64,000 nucleotides of DNA from Exiguobacterium sibiricum 7-3 (GTDB taxonomy: Bacteria > Bacillota > Bacilli > Exiguobacteriales > Exiguobacteriaceae). Shown in pieces: positions 43,948-53,950 of the stretch; position 1 is the stretch's first letter, and every line of letters starts with the position of its first letter. The stretch covers positions 1,315,971-1,379,970 of the forward strand of contig NZ_KK211190.1 of the NCBI RefSeq assembly GCF_000620865.1, in the 5' to 3' direction. The translations under genes were made by a program, and so were the position numbers. The notes beneath the pieces are model-generated. The model had not been told where the DNA came from. It saw only the letters and a program-made list of their open reading frames with translations, and did not search any database.

Positions 43948-45432
43948 TTAATCCTCCTTCAGTACAGCTTGAATATAGATTGAGGGATCGACAAGTGGAT
44001 CGACCGCTTGCGCGATGAACGGTCGGACCGCTTCCGTCCCGACACCGTACAAAACGGTAATCGCAACCAACACGAGCGCCGGTGCAAGTAATTGTTTCAT
44101 CAGGTGACGTTTCGGACCACTGTAGGTTTTCGGTGTTCCCCAAAATCCGCGGATGAAAATCTGCATCACGGAATAGAGCACGAGCAGGCTTGAAATCAAG
44201 ACGATGAACGGACCAACTAAATCCCCGGCTTCAAAACCGCCCCGGACGATAAGAAGTTTTCCGATGAAACCGCTGAGTGGGGGAATTCCGGCGAGTGACA
44301 ACGCAGCGATGAAATACGTCCATCCGAGTAAGGGATAGTCTTTGATCATTCCGCCCATGTCTTTTAGGCGACTTGATCCGGCAATACCGATCATGACGCC
44401 GATCAACAAGAACAAGGCAGCCTTGATCAACATGTCGTGGATCAGGTAGAATACTGCTCCTTCAAGTGACTGACGGGTCATGACGGAAACACCGTATAAA
44501 ATGACACCGACCGCGACGATGATGTTGTAGATTAAGATCTGTTTCACGTCGCGTGTCGCCAGTGCACCGATGACACCGATGACGATTGTTGCCAGTGCAA
44601 GCCAACCGAGAATTTGGTGCGTGAACTCTTGCTGATGCGAGAAGAACAGGCTGTATGTCCGTAAGATACCGTAGACGCCGACTTTCGTCAGTAATGCACC
44701 AAACAGCGCGAGAACGGGTGTCGGAGGCACTTGGTACGAGCCGGGAAGCCAGAAGTACAACGGAAAGATGGCTCCCTTTAGTCCAAAGACAATCAAAAAC
44801 AGAACCGCGATGACACTGAGGATACCGGGCTGGTTGATGTCTGTGATTTTTTGTGAAATATCGGCCATGCTCAGAGAACCGATAATCCCGTATAAAAAGG
44901 CGACGGTCATGACGAACAAGGCGGATGAAATGACGTTAATCAGCAAATATTTCAGTGACTCCCGCAATTGAGCCGGTTTTCCGCCAAGGACGATCAGGAC
45001 GTAAGACGAAATCAAAAAGACTTCGAAAAAGACGAACATGTTGAAAATATCACCTGTCGTGAAGGCACCATTCACACCGACGACTAAAAACTGGACGGCA
45101 ATGTAATAATAAAACCGTTGATGCAGATCCGACAAATAATAGATCGAATACCAGACGACAAAAAAGACAAGTAAGCTGGTCGTCAGGACAAGCAGGGCCG
45201 ATAACATATCCGATACGAGAGTGATACCGAACGGAGCCGGCCAACTGCCGAGTGTGACGGTCAGAATGCCGTCTTGGCGGACACGGTAAACGAGATAAAC
45301 TGCTGCAACGATGGTCAAAAAGGTCGAAATGAGCGAAAAGGTCCGTTGCAGACGGAGCCGATTCGGAAACAGCATCAAGATGACGCCGGTAATCAGCGGA
45401 ATTAAAAGCGGTAGTAACGGTAAATTAATCAT
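43948..45432 (-). CDS. mrpD: Mrp Na+/H+ antiporter subunit D
   Basis: 494 residues, about 14 helices. It is homologous to complex I subunits NuoM/NuoN. The core has the proton-pathway Glu in [17 protein letters not shown] and Lys in [24 protein letters not shown]. Further conserved helices include [15 protein letters not shown]. Overlaps mrpC by 8 nt. Confidence 0.95.
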   Translation of the reverse strand: MINLPLLPLLIPLITGVILMLFPNRLRLQRTFSLISTFLTIVAAVYLVYRVRQDGILTVTLGSWPAPFGITLVSDMLSALLVLTTSLLVFFVVWYSIYYLSDLHQRFYYYIAVQFLVVGVNGAFTTGDIFNMFVFFEVFLISSYVLIVLGGKPAQLRESLKYLLINVISSALFVMTVAFLYGIIGSLSMADISQKITDINQPGILSVIAVLFLIVFGLKGAIFPLYFWLPGSYQVPPTPVLALFGALLTKVGVYGILRTYSLFFSHQQEFTHQILGWLALATIVIGVIGALATRDVKQILIYNIIVAVGVILYGVSVMTRQSLEGAVFYLIHDMLIKAALFLLIGVMIGIAGSSRLKDMGGMIKDYPLLGWTYFIAALSLAGIPPLSGFIGKLLIVRGGFEAGDLVGPFIVLISSLLVLYSVMQIFIRGFWGTPKTYSGPKRHLMKQLLAPALVLVAITVLYGVGTEAVRPFIAQAVDPLVDPSIYIQAVLKED

Positions 45433-45766
45433 GCGTATCGGTTCCTTTCATTTCCTCCAGATTATCTGTTCCTAGTTCCTGATAAGCCCGATAAGCAAGT
45501 ACGAGGAAAAATGCGGTCACCCCAAAGCTGATGACGATGGCCGTCAAGACGAGTGCTTGCGGTAGTGGGTCCGTATACTGGGTGACACCGTCTTTGATGA
45601 CGGGAGCGGCACCTGTCTTCAGACCGCCCATCGTCATGACGAGCAAATGAGCGGCGTGACTGAGTAGGCCGGTTCCAATGATGATCCGTAAGATACTTTT
45701 TGAAAGAATGAGATAAACGGCACACATCGTCAGGATGCCTGCAGCAATCGCCATGATGATTTCCAT
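45425..45766 (-). CDS. mrpC: Mrp Na+/H+ antiporter subunit C
   Basis: 113 residues, three helices, homologous to NuoK. The motif [17 protein letters not shown] and the helix [19 protein letters not shown] are typical of MrpC. It lies 3 nt after mrpB and overlaps mrpD. Confidence 0.94.
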   Translation of the reverse strand: MEIIMAIAAGILTMCAVYLILSKSILRIIIGTGLLSHAAHLLVMTMGGLKTGAAPVIKDGVTQYTDPLPQALVLTAIVISFGVTAFFLVLAYRAYQELGTDNLEEMKGTDTHD

Positions 45767-45769
45767 GTG

Positions 45770-46210
45770 TTAATCACTCTCCCCAATCGTTTGAATAATC
45801 GTCATCGTCACACCGACGACGACAAGATACACCCCTAAATCGAACAGCATTGCCGTGTGTAAAGACGTTTTTCCGAACAACGGTAAATTGAAATAGTCGT
45901 GGGCATGTGTAAAAAATGGTTTGTTGAACAACAGGGCACCTGACGCCGTCAGGACGGAAATCAACATCCCGATGGCGGTCATCTGTTTATAATCGACGGG
46001 CAGGATTTGCCGAAGCGTCTTAATATCAAAGGCAAGCAAAATCAAGACGAGCGCGGAAGCTGTCACAAGACCGCCGACGAAGCCGCCGCCCGGTGTGTAA
46101 TGACCGGCAAAGAACAGGTAGACGGCAAACAAAAAGATGATGAACGTAATGAATGTCGTGGCAGATTCCAAGATGACATCATTCGTATGTTTTTTGATCG
46201 GATTTTTCAT
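45770..46210 (-). CDS. mrpB: Mrp Na+/H+ antiporter subunit B
   Basis: 146 residues, four helices. FAGHYTPGGGFVGGLVTASALVL is the MrpB signature. It overlaps mrpA by 4 nt. Part of the membrane arm of the Mrp complex, which expels Na+ in exchange for protons at alkaline pH or high salt. Confidence 0.94.
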   Translation of the reverse strand: MKNPIKKHTNDVILESATTFITFIIFLFAVYLFFAGHYTPGGGFVGGLVTASALVLILLAFDIKTLRQILPVDYKQMTAIGMLISVLTASGALLFNKPFFTHAHDYFNLPLFGKTSLHTAMLFDLGVYLVVVGVTMTIIQTIGESD

Positions 46211-48612
46211 TTGTCGATTCCTCCTGTCTTCCGGAAATTAATCATCGCGTAAATACCAAGACCGGCAATTGCTAGTACACTAATCTCGAACAACGTATCA
46301 AAACCACGGAAGTCGACGAGGATGACGTTGACCATGTTACCACCAGCGGCTAAGTCAGCCACGTTGTCGATGTAATACTGGGCAATCGAAGCGAATGAGC
46401 GTTGGCTGAGCGAAGCGAGTGCGACCAACGTGACGCTTAACCCGACGAGTGCCGAGATGGCGGCATTGCCGAGTTTAAACTTAATTCGTTCCTCTTTCCG
46501 GCTGATTTCCGGCATATGATAAAACACAAGCAGGAACAGGGCGACGGATACCGTTTCGATGACGAGTTGCGTCAAGGCCAAGTCCGGTGCCCGGAATAAG
46601 ACGAAGAACAGGGCGACCGTATATCCGACGACACCAAGCAGAATGATTGATGTCAAACGGGACCGAGCAAATGTAATCGATAAGGCGCTCCCGACGAGGA
46701 CGAGGACTAAGACGACTTCATAGGTGTGAACCGTACTGAGTGGATTCACATCAAACCGGAAGGCATCAAGGAAATAGAGACTCGATAAAACCAAGACGAC
46801 GATGAAACCGAAGATGTAGACCAAGTAAGACCGCATGTAGCCGGTCATGACGGTATCGTGGATAGCAGATGAAGTTCGCTCACCCCGACGCAATAAGGTG
46901 TCATACTGATGGTTGAGTGAAATCTGTTTTGGCATCCGATGATACAGCGAACGCCATTTCGGTAAGGTCAGGAATAAAATCGTACCGACTGAGATGATCA
47001 GAACGGTTAAAAACAGTTCCAAGTTGAACCCGTGCCAGAGCTTGATTTCAACCGGAATCGATCCACCGCTTGCCACCACCTTCGGTAAAATCGCTTCAGC
47101 AGCCGGACGAATCAACGTATTCGATAACAGGTTCGGGAACAAGCCGATCAAGACAACCAATGAAACGAGGAAGAGTGGCGGAATCAACATGCCAATCGGT
47201 GCTTCATGCGGTTTTTTCGGCAACTTGTCGATTTGTCTTGGACCGAGGAACGTCCGGTAAACAATTAAGATACTGTAGACAAACGTAAAGATGCTACCGA
47301 TGACCGCAACGAAAGGGAACAAGAGACCGAATGTATCCAGATGGAATAATCCTGACTCCGATACTTCGAGCACACCGGTCAAAAACATTTCCTTACTTAA
47401 GAAACCATTGAACGGCGGCACACCCGCCATCGATAACGTCCCGATCGTCGCAATCGTAAACGTCACCGGCATCAGTTGTGATAAACCGCCAAGTTTTCGA
47501 ATATCACGTGTACCGGTTTCGTGATCGACGATTCCTGCCATCATAAAGAGACTGCCTTTAAAGGTAGCATGGTTGATCAGGTGGAAGACCGCTGCGACCG
47601 TTGCGGCTGTATAGAGACTATCCGGTAAGGCTTCGACTTGTAACGCAGCAGCTCCGAGTCCGAGCAATGACATGATCAGACCGAGTTGTGAAATGGTGGA
47701 ATACGCTAAAATGGCTTTTAAATCGACCTGTTTGACGGCATTCAATGATCCCCAGAAGAGTGTGAACATTCCGACAGACGAAACCAGATAAAACCAGAGC
47801 GGTGTTTCAGCAAAGATTGGACTCATCCGGGCCACGAGATAGAGTCCGGCTTTGACCATCGTTGCCGAATGCAGGTAAGCACTGACCGGGGTCGGAGCCT
47901 CCATCGCATCCGGTAACCAGATATGAAACGGGAACTGAGCCGATTTTGTAAAAGCTGCCAGTAAAAACAGGACAAGCGACACGGTGAAAAGCGGATCATT
48001 TGAATAGGTTCCGACCGTTGCCAGTGATTCCCGGATACTAAACGAACCGGACAGCAGTGACAGCAGGGAAATCCCGCCAAGCATCGACAAACCACCGAAA
48101 ACGGTGATGAGCATCGACTTTTGGGCGCCGTAACGGGAGCGTTCGCGTTCGTACCAATAACCGATCAAGAGGAAGGACGAAATCGATGTCAATTCCCAGA
48201 ACAGATACATGACGATCATGTTGTCGGATAAGACGATTCCGAGCATCGCCGTCATGAAGAGAAGCAGGTAGACATAAAAATTATGAAGGGCTTCTTTTTT
48301 GGCATCGAGATAATAGATGGAATACAGCACGACGAGCGAACCGATGCCGGTAATCAACAACGCAAACAACAAACCAAGACCGTCGACGTAAGCGATAAAG
48401 TTGATATCGAGTGAAGGAATCCATTTCATCGTCGCGACTACTGTCTTTCCGGCCATCGTCTGGCTGAGGAACTGACTGAAGTAAGCAACGAGCGTCAGTG
48501 GAACAAGCAGGACGAACCAGCCTGTGTGCACCGTTCGAATCTTTTTATACAGTAATGGAATGAAGAGACTTACAAGTAACGGCAACAAGATTGCCAAATG
48601 AAGCAATGACAC
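46207..48612 (-). CDS. mrpA: Mrp Na+/H+ antiporter subunit A
   Basis: 801 residues, about 20 helices. The N-terminal NuoL-like part has TSISSFLLIGYWYERE, FHIWLPDAMEAPTPVSAYLHSATMVKAG and LINHATFKGSLFMMAGI. The C-terminal MbhD/MbhE-like part (from about 640) has FRAPDLALTQLVIETVSVALFLLVFY and VNVILVDFRGFDTLFEISVL. It starts with GTG after AAGGAGGG. First gene of the seven-gene operon; its leader holds a large hairpin. Confidence 0.95.
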   Translation of the reverse strand: MSLLHLAILLPLLVSLFIPLLYKKIRTVHTGWFVLLVPLTLVAYFSQFLSQTMAGKTVVATMKWIPSLDINFIAYVDGLGLLFALLITGIGSLVVLYSIYYLDAKKEALHNFYVYLLLFMTAMLGIVLSDNMIVMYLFWELTSISSFLLIGYWYERERSRYGAQKSMLITVFGGLSMLGGISLLSLLSGSFSIRESLATVGTYSNDPLFTVSLVLFLLAAFTKSAQFPFHIWLPDAMEAPTPVSAYLHSATMVKAGLYLVARMSPIFAETPLWFYLVSSVGMFTLFWGSLNAVKQVDLKAILAYSTISQLGLIMSLLGLGAAALQVEALPDSLYTAATVAAVFHLINHATFKGSLFMMAGIVDHETGTRDIRKLGGLSQLMPVTFTIATIGTLSMAGVPPFNGFLSKEMFLTGVLEVSESGLFHLDTFGLLFPFVAVIGSIFTFVYSILIVYRTFLGPRQIDKLPKKPHEAPIGMLIPPLFLVSLVVLIGLFPNLLSNTLIRPAAEAILPKVVASGGSIPVEIKLWHGFNLELFLTVLIISVGTILFLTLPKWRSLYHRMPKQISLNHQYDTLLRRGERTSSAIHDTVMTGYMRSYLVYIFGFIVVLVLSSLYFLDAFRFDVNPLSTVHTYEVVLVLVLVGSALSITFARSRLTSIILLGVVGYTVALFFVLFRAPDLALTQLVIETVSVALFLLVFYHMPEISRKEERIKFKLGNAAISALVGLSVTLVALASLSQRSFASIAQYYIDNVADLAAGGNMVNVILVDFRGFDTLFEISVLAIAGLGIYAMINFRKTGGIDK

Positions 48613-48659
48613 ATGATTCCCTCCTTTTCATATCGTTCATTTCATCGAAAAAATGAAAG

Positions 48660-48705
48660 AAGGACGTAGTACGCAAGCGAGCAGTCGTGCTTGTGACGTG
48701 TCCTT
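48660..48705 (-). promoter_or_regulatory. Hairpin in the mrp operon leader
   Basis: The gap 48613-48965 has no gene. On the minus strand, about 50 nt before mrpA, a two-part stem forms: outer AAGGAC/GTCCTT, inner CGCAAGC/GCTTGTG. A TATACT at about 48743-48748 could be a -10 box upstream of it, but lacks a -35. A smaller hairpin (TTCGG/CCGAA) lies farther upstream. Attenuator or ion-responsive leader are possibilities; none is shown. Confidence 0.4.
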
Positions 48706-48965
48706 TTTAATCCAATCATTCGATTCTGATGAAGCATCTGTTAAAAGTATAACGTAGATTTCGGCTCTCTGCATGACCCGAACCTTTTTGAGGTAGCGCA
48801 GGAAAGCAGTTTTTGAGTAAATTATTAAATATGTAGGAACACGGCAGAAAAACATGAAAAAAAGTCCGAAAAAAATTTTTTAAGGCGGCTAAACATTGAT
48901 TACAATCATCTTTTTCAGGGAAAACCATCTAAGTGTAAAAAATTCAGCGGACAGAGGGTGTCGTC

Positions 48966-49238
48966 ATGAAAAAGTCATTTAAACAAGGGTTAGTTATTGG
49001 TGGAATCGCAGCATTATCTGCGTTAGTCATTAAGCGTTATAAGCAAGCAGGAGATTCATCAGAAGGGTTTAGTGATCCAACTGCACTTGATCGTCAACCA
49101 AGTGTCGACGCAAAAAAAGATGAAACAGAAGTCGGATTAACGCAACTCGATTCGATTCATCGGGCAGATTGGCAAGCTAATGGTTTTCCGCAAACTCACG
49201 CTGAACTAGAGCGCCTGGAAAAAGAAGAAAATCAGTAA
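48966..49238 (+). CDS. Small membrane-anchored protein of unknown function
   Basis: 90 residues. A basic N terminus is followed by one hydrophobic helix (about 8-22, GLVIGGIAALSALVI) and RYK, then a charged, probably extended tail. The C-terminal DSIHRADWQANGFPQTHAELERLE looks conserved and may be a protein-interaction motif. GAGGGTG lies before the ATG. It is transcribed divergently from mrpA. I do not know the family's function. Confidence 0.65.
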   Translation: MKKSFKQGLVIGGIAALSALVIKRYKQAGDSSEGFSDPTALDRQPSVDAKKDETEVGLTQLDSIHRADWQANGFPQTHAELERLEKEENQ

Positions 49239-49240
49239 AA

Positions 49241-49266
49241 AACACGCTCTCATCTGAGAGCGTGTT
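49241..49266. terminator. Bidirectional terminator between convergent small genes
   Basis: 12-bp perfect stem AACACGCTCTCA/TGAGAGCGTGTT with 2-nt loop. The T run is on the minus-strand side. Confidence 0.88.
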
Positions 49267-49279
49267 GTCATGTAAAGAA

Positions 49280-49573
49280 TTAAGCGCTTGTCGAAACAAG
49301 TGCTTGAATTCGTTCGCTGTGTGCAGCATAGGAAGAAAGATGTTCGAATTGATGGAGTGTAAGAGTCGTCATCCGACTGTGACCGGTGCTAGATTCAAGA
49401 AACAGGTACGCTTCATTTTGATCTTGACCACCACCGTCAAAACGAATTTTTGCTGTAATCGTTCGTCCATCACTCGCTAGCATATAGATATCGTAACCGC
49501 CGAAATCGACTCGGTTGAAGCGGTTGGCTTCGCTTACGATTCGTTTAAAAGTTTCTATTAATGAATATGACAT
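49280..49573 (-). CDS. Small protein of unknown function with a sigma-B-type promoter
   Basis: 97 residues, soluble, no Cys. A helical start is followed by beta-type segments (VDFGGYDIYMLASDGRTITAKIRFDGGGQDQNEAYLFLESS) and a helical end. AGGAGG lies 7-8 nt before the ATG. A good sigma-B-type promoter about 70 nt upstream suggests a general-stress protein. I do not recognise the family. Confidence 0.65.
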   Translation of the reverse strand: MSYSLIETFKRIVSEANRFNRVDFGGYDIYMLASDGRTITAKIRFDGGGQDQNEAYLFLESSTGHSRMTTLTLHQFEHLSSYAAHSERIQALVSTSA

Positions 49574-49641
49574 GCTGTTTCCTCCTTATGTGAAAAACAC
49601 GTGACCTAACAAGCAATCACCAATCAGTATCGATTATGTCT

Positions 49642-49669
49642 TTTCCCATTAAATAGAAGAAATAAACCT
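49642..49669 (-). promoter_or_regulatory. Sigma-B-type promoter of the small stress gene
   Basis: On the minus strand AGGTTTAT, 14-nt spacer, GGGAAA, close to the sigma-B consensus (GGWTTRA-N14-GGGTAT). It predicts a start about 60 nt before the ATG at 49573. Confidence 0.6.
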
Positions 49670-49707
49670 TTTAAAAGAATCTTTTTTTGTAAATAAGTTT
49701 TAATTGC

Positions 49708-49725
49708 TATGAAACGCGTTTCATA
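49708..49725. promoter_or_regulatory. 18-bp perfect palindrome, possible operator
   Basis: TATGAAACGCGTTTCATA is perfectly self-complementary with no loop, like operators of LacI-type dimers. It is not in cre register, because the centre is GC and not CG. It lies 40 nt upstream of the sigma-B -35 box. Confidence 0.5.
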
Positions 49726-49734
49726 CTTTATGAT

Positions 49735-49800
49735 AAACCACGTCAGCGCGTGACTATCGCAAACGATGGGCGTCAGCTGAGTAGTGGTGGTGGAGTCCAG
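49735..49800. other. GC-richer stretch that can fold as a branched RNA
   Basis: Part of the gene-free gap 49574-49937. ACCAC (49737) can pair with GTGGT (49784) and enclose GTCA/TGAC and ATCG/CGAT hairpins plus a TCAGCTGA palindrome. CGTCAGC occurs twice, 30 nt apart. No known RNA family is recognised, and chance folding is possible. Confidence 0.25.
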
Positions 49801-49853
49801 TCTTTTTCTAAACAGATGCCTTAAAACGCATCAAGTGTAGCTAACAATGGAAT

Positions 49854-49895
49854 ACACAAAAAGGAGTCGGACTTAAATCCAACTCCTTTTCGTGT
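49854..49895 (-). terminator. Terminator of yeeI
   Basis: AAAAGGAGT/ACTCCTTTT stem with inner GGA/TCC and outer ACAC/GTGT pairs and a T-rich tail on the minus strand. Confidence 0.85.
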
Positions 49896-49937
49896 GTAAA
49901 AACCGGTATTAAAGCCAATTTGTTAATGAATCGATGG

Positions 49938-50651
49938 TCAAAGTTCGACGTTATGATAGACTTGTTGCACATCTTCCAAGTCTTCCAACGCATCAATCAT
50001 TTTTTCGAACTGTTGGACGTCTTCGTCAGATAACGTCACTTCGTTTTGTGCGAGCATGACCAGTTCAGCGACTGAGAAGTCAGTGATTCCTGCCTCTTTC
50101 AGCGTTTCTTGAACGGCATGGAACTGTTCCGGTTCAGCGTAAATGATAACAGACTCTTCTTCTTCCAAAATATCACGGACATCGATGTCCGCTTCCATCA
50201 TCAGTTCAAGAACATCGTCTGCTGTTTTACCTTCAAAAGCAAAGATGGCTGTCGCATCAAACATGTAAGCGACCGATCCGCTGACGCCCATGTTTCCGCC
50301 GTTTTTACCAAAAGCGGCCCGAACGTCTGAAGCTGTCCGATTAACGTTGTTTGTCAGTGTCTCGACGATGACCATTGACCCGCTTGGTCCAAATCCTTCG
50401 TAACGTAAAACGTCAAAGTTTTCTTCCGCGCCGCCTTTTGCTTTTTCGATGGCACGATCGACGATGGCGCGGGGGACACTGTACGTCTTAGCGCGCTCGA
50501 GAACCACCTTTAACGCCTGGTTTGATTCAGGATCCGGCTCGCCTTGTTTAGCGGCAACATAAATCTCCCGGCCAAACTTCGCATAGACGCGACTTGTATT
50601 TTTGTCTTTCGACGCCTTTTTTTCTTTAATGTTATTCCATTTACGACCCAT
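49938..50651 (-). CDS. yeeI: YebC/PmpR-family protein, YeeI type
   Basis: 237 residues. The start [37 protein letters not shown] is diagnostic of the YeeI branch of the YebC/PmpR family. Family members are annotated as transcription regulators. More recently some have been linked to relief of ribosome stalling. [29 protein letters not shown] is the family core. I choose ATG 50651 by homology; the ribosome binding site is weak, and the ORF open to 50729 is an artefact. Monocistronic. Confidence 0.9.
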   Translation of the reverse strand: MGRKWNNIKEKKASKDKNTSRVYAKFGREIYVAAKQGEPDPESNQALKVVLERAKTYSVPRAIVDRAIEKAKGGAEENFDVLRYEGFGPSGSMVIVETLTNNVNRTASDVRAAFGKNGGNMGVSGSVAYMFDATAIFAFEGKTADDVLELMMEADIDVRDILEEEESVIIYAEPEQFHAVQETLKEAGITDFSVAELVMLAQNEVTLSDEDVQQFEKMIDALEDLEDVQQVYHNVEL

Positions 50652-50853
50652 CAGAATCCACTCGCTTTCACATGACTTCGATTTAGTTAGGAACTTACTG
50701 GTTCCTTCTGCCTCATCAGTATACCGCATAAGCGGTTGATTTCTAAACTGAAAAGATAGTGAAACACGTGTTTTTTCGCGAATAACGTTTACATCTGGTC
50801 TGAAATCGGGAAGTAACAGAAGATGAAATCTAGTGTGTGAGAGGAGATGGACT

Positions 50854-52638
50854 ATGAATAAAGCAGCTGTGTTTCACCGTGCCCTGTCTCCGTATGTCTA
50901 TACGTACGATCGAGATACGGTTCATATCCGCCTAATGTCGGCAAGGGGAGACGCGGATCGTGTCGAATTGATTCACGGGGATCCTTATGAATGGGATGCG
51001 GAAAAAGAAGAAGATCGGGATTGGAACTTTGACCCGAATAAAGAAAAATTTTGGAAAACGGCTACTGCAGAGATGACGTTCGCGGGATCGGATGCGACAC
51101 ACGATTTTTGGTTTATCGCGATTCAGCCGAAAAAGAAGCGGGTCCGTTACGGTTTCAGAGTTCATGCAAGCGGTGAATCCGCCGTTTACACCGAACGTGG
51201 ATGGTACGATGAGGTGCCGCTTGATCACCCGGGCTACTATTTTGCCGTTCCGTATATGAATGCGGTTGACGTATTTGACGCTCCGGCGTGGGTGAAAGAT
51301 ACAGTCTGGTATCAAATTTTTCCGGATCGGTTCGCGAACGGGGATTTAACGAATGATCGTCCGGACACGACTCCGTGGGGAGCAGAGGCACCAGCCTTTG
51401 ATAATCATTTCGGAGGCGATTTTCAAGGGGTGATTGATCATATCGATTACTTAAAAGCACTCGGTATTACCGGCATTTATTTTTGTCCGGTCTTTGTTGC
51501 ACCGTCTAACCATAAATACGATACCCTGGATTATTTACGTCTCGACCCGAGTTTCGGGACAGAAGAAAAGTTTCGGGAAATGGTTCAATTGCTTCATCAA
51601 AATGGCATTCGGATTTTACTGGATGCGGTCTTTAATCACGTCAGTGTCGATCATCCGGCATTTCAAGACGTTTTAGCTCATGGGAAAAAGTCGCAGTATG
51701 CAAATTGGTTTATGATTGATTCATTCCCGGTCCAATCGACACCTGTACCGAACTATGAAGTGTTTGCTTTTGAAAGCAATATGCCGAAACTCAATACGGC
51801 GCACCCGGATGTAAAAGATTATTTATTAAAAGTAGGCCGTTACTGGGTAGAAGAGTTCGAGGTCGATGGATGGCGACTGGACGTCGCGAGTGAAGTGGAC
51901 CATGCTTTTTGGCGCGAATTCCGACGGGAAGTGCGGGCTGCCAATCCGGAAGCATATATTGTCGGGGAGTGTTGGACGGATTCGCAAGGGTGGCTGCTCG
52001 GTGATCAGTTTGATGCTGTCATGAACTACGGATTGACGGAAGCCTTTTTAACATTTTTTGCGACGAACGAGAGTGTTGCCTCTGAATTCAGTCATGCTGT
52101 CGTAAGGAATTTAAACAGTAACACAATGAATGTCAACGAAGTGATGTTTAACTTAATTGATTCCCACGATACACCTCGTGCCTTAACACGGGCAAACGGA
52201 GACCGGAATCGGATGAAATTATTGATGTTATCGCTGTTGACGTTCACGGGAAGTCCGGTCATCTACTATGGCGATGAGATTGGCTTGACGGGTGGTCAGG
52301 ATCCGGATAACCGGAAGTGTATGGTCTGGGATCCAGCCGAACAAGATACGGAGCTCTTGGCGTATATTACACGGTTGGTTGATTTAAGGAAGCAACATCC
52401 GGGGCTTGCCAATGCCAGCGGCTATCAGTTCGAACAATTGAATGACGCGTCGGCAAGTTTCCTCATTCGTCGTCAGTCTGGTGAAGCGACTTATCTGATT
52501 TTGTTTAACAATGGTTTGGAAGACGTCCATTTTGATTTGACGGAACCAACCGTTGATTTGATTGACGGACAACGTTATACAAAATCGGTCACTGTAGGCG
52601 GGGTGTCCGGGAAAATTCTCCAATTAGAACAAGTATAA
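50854..52638 (+). CDS. Neopullulanase / maltogenic amylase-type glucanohydrolase (GH13_20)
   Basis: 594 residues, cytoplasmic (no signal peptide). An N-terminal CBM34-like beta domain (about 1-120) is followed by the GH13 barrel. Region I is DAVFNH, region V MPKLNT, region [11 protein letters not shown] with the nucleophile Asp, region III GECW with the acid/base Glu and region IV DSHDTPR. Enzymes of this group hydrolyse cyclodextrins, pullulan and maltodextrins. GAGAGGAG lies before ATG 50854. A weak cre-like AACGTTTACA is about 70 nt upstream. Together with MalL it points to dextrin use. Confidence 0.88.
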   Translation: MNKAAVFHRALSPYVYTYDRDTVHIRLMSARGDADRVELIHGDPYEWDAEKEEDRDWNFDPNKEKFWKTATAEMTFAGSDATHDFWFIAIQPKKKRVRYGFRVHASGESAVYTERGWYDEVPLDHPGYYFAVPYMNAVDVFDAPAWVKDTVWYQIFPDRFANGDLTNDRPDTTPWGAEAPAFDNHFGGDFQGVIDHIDYLKALGITGIYFCPVFVAPSNHKYDTLDYLRLDPSFGTEEKFREMVQLLHQNGIRILLDAVFNHVSVDHPAFQDVLAHGKKSQYANWFMIDSFPVQSTPVPNYEVFAFESNMPKLNTAHPDVKDYLLKVGRYWVEEFEVDGWRLDVASEVDHAFWREFRREVRAANPEAYIVGECWTDSQGWLLGDQFDAVMNYGLTEAFLTFFATNESVASEFSHAVVRNLNSNTMNVNEVMFNLIDSHDTPRALTRANGDRNRMKLLMLSLLTFTGSPVIYYGDEIGLTGGQDPDNRKCMVWDPAEQDTELLAYITRLVDLRKQHPGLANASGYQFEQLNDASASFLIRRQSGEATYLILFNNGLEDVHFDLTEPTVDLIDGQRYTKSVTVGGVSGKILQLEQV

Positions 52639-52681
52639 TTTAACAAAAAAGCGTGGCTGACTCAAAAGCCGCTTTCTACAC

Positions 52682-52718
52682 AAAAAAGGGTGACAGATTA
52701 CAATCTGTCACCCTTTTT
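52682..52718. terminator. Bidirectional terminator between amylase and serine operon
   Basis: 17-bp perfect stem AAAAAGGGTGACAGATT and its complement with a 3-nt loop. It serves both convergent units. Confidence 0.93.
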
Positions 52719-52735
52719 GATTTGACTATAAAAAT

Positions 52736-53938
52736 TCAGAAAAACGGATGAATGAGCAGGCCACTTCTTAATTTGGGTTCGAACCAGGTCGATTTCGGCG
52801 GCATGACTTCACCGGCATCAGCGACTGCCATCAGCTCGGTTAAGCTTGTTGGATGGAGATGAAACGCAACAGCCATTGTGCCTTGATCGACGAGTTGCTC
52901 AAGCCCGGCATAACCTCTGACACCACCGACGAACTGAATCCGTGCATCCGTCCGGGGATCTTCGATTCCGAGGAAGGGCGTTAACAATTCATCCTGAAGA
53001 ATCGCGACATCAAGGTCCTCCTTGACGGAGGGACGGTTTTTCTCATAATCGAGTGTGTACCAAGTCTGCTTCACATACATTTCAAACCGATGTTTTTTTG
53101 TTTCTGTCGCGCGTCCCTCGGTAATGGCGAACCGCTTGCTGATTCTTTCGAGCAGGTCATCGACAGACTGACCGTACAAATCTTCGACAACGCGATGGTA
53201 ACCTTGGATGTTCAATTGATCACTTGAAAAAGAGACGGCGAGAAACAGTCCGGCATCCTCGTGAGGATTCAATCGCGCGACTTGTGAGGCTGCTTCCGCC
53301 CGGTGGTGTCCATCAGCGATATACAGATGATCATGACGGGCGAACTGACTGCCGATCGTCATCATGGCATCACGGTCCGTGACTTTATAGATGGTATGCT
53401 CAATCCCGTCTTCCGCTGTAAATTGATAGAGCGGGGATTGTTTGGTCTGTTCCGAGACCACTCGATTCAGTTCATCATCCGGATGATGGGCCAGTAAAAT
53501 CGGACCGGTATGAGCAGCAAGCGACTGAACGTGCCGGACGCGGTCCCGTTCTTTATCAGGTCGTGTGAATTCATGTTTCCGGATGATGCCTTGGTCGTAA
53601 TCCGTGACAGAGACACAGCCGACAAAACCGGTCTGCGTATGCTCACCGTCTGTCAGGCGATAGAGATAATAACTCTCGACATCATCTGTTGTGAGAATAC
53701 CCCGTTCCATCGCCTCCTTGAAATGAAGAGCGGCTTGTTCGTAAACACGGGGATCATGGTCATCAATCAAGTCCGGTAACGTCACTTCTGCTTTATCGAT
53801 CCGCAAGAAAGAAAGCGGACGTCGGCGGACTTCCACCCGTCCCTCCGCCCGATTGAAAACATCGTACGGGAGGGAAGAAAACGCTTCTGCATATTTAGGA
53901 TCAGGGCGCAAAGCGTGGAAAGGTTCAAAAGTAGGCAT
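52736..53938 (-). CDS. DUF1015-family protein in the serine operon
   Basis: 400 residues, cytoplasmic. It starts like other DUF1015 proteins (FEPFHALRPDPKYAEAFSSLPYDVF). The centre has the motif YIADGHHRAEAA (D209-R213), the type of DGHHR element also found in ParB/free-serine-kinase-like proteins. It is the third gene after serC and serA, 12 nt behind serA, and no phosphoserine phosphatase gene is here. A role in serine or phosphoserine metabolism is therefore likely, but the reaction is unproven. ATG 53938 has AAGGAGCG at good spacing; another ATG lies 6 nt earlier. Confidence 0.82.
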   Translation of the reverse strand: MPTFEPFHALRPDPKYAEAFSSLPYDVFNRAEGRVEVRRRPLSFLRIDKAEVTLPDLIDDHDPRVYEQAALHFKEAMERGILTTDDVESYYLYRLTDGEHTQTGFVGCVSVTDYDQGIIRKHEFTRPDKERDRVRHVQSLAAHTGPILLAHHPDDELNRVVSEQTKQSPLYQFTAEDGIEHTIYKVTDRDAMMTIGSQFARHDHLYIADGHHRAEAASQVARLNPHEDAGLFLAVSFSSDQLNIQGYHRVVEDLYGQSVDDLLERISKRFAITEGRATETKKHRFEMYVKQTWYTLDYEKNRPSVKEDLDVAILQDELLTPFLGIEDPRTDARIQFVGGVRGYAGLEQLVDQGTMAVAFHLHPTSLTELMAVADAGEVMPPKSTWFEPKLRSGLLIHPFF

Positions 53939-53950
53939 GATCATCGCTCC

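Noticed and set aside
49711-49722. Reading of the 18-bp palindrome as a cre site
   Set aside because: The centre is GC, where cre needs CG between the half-sites, so the register is wrong.
50780-50795. cre site before the neopullulanase gene
   Set aside because: Only the core AACGTTTACA fits; three consensus positions fail. Mentioned in the gene entry as weak.
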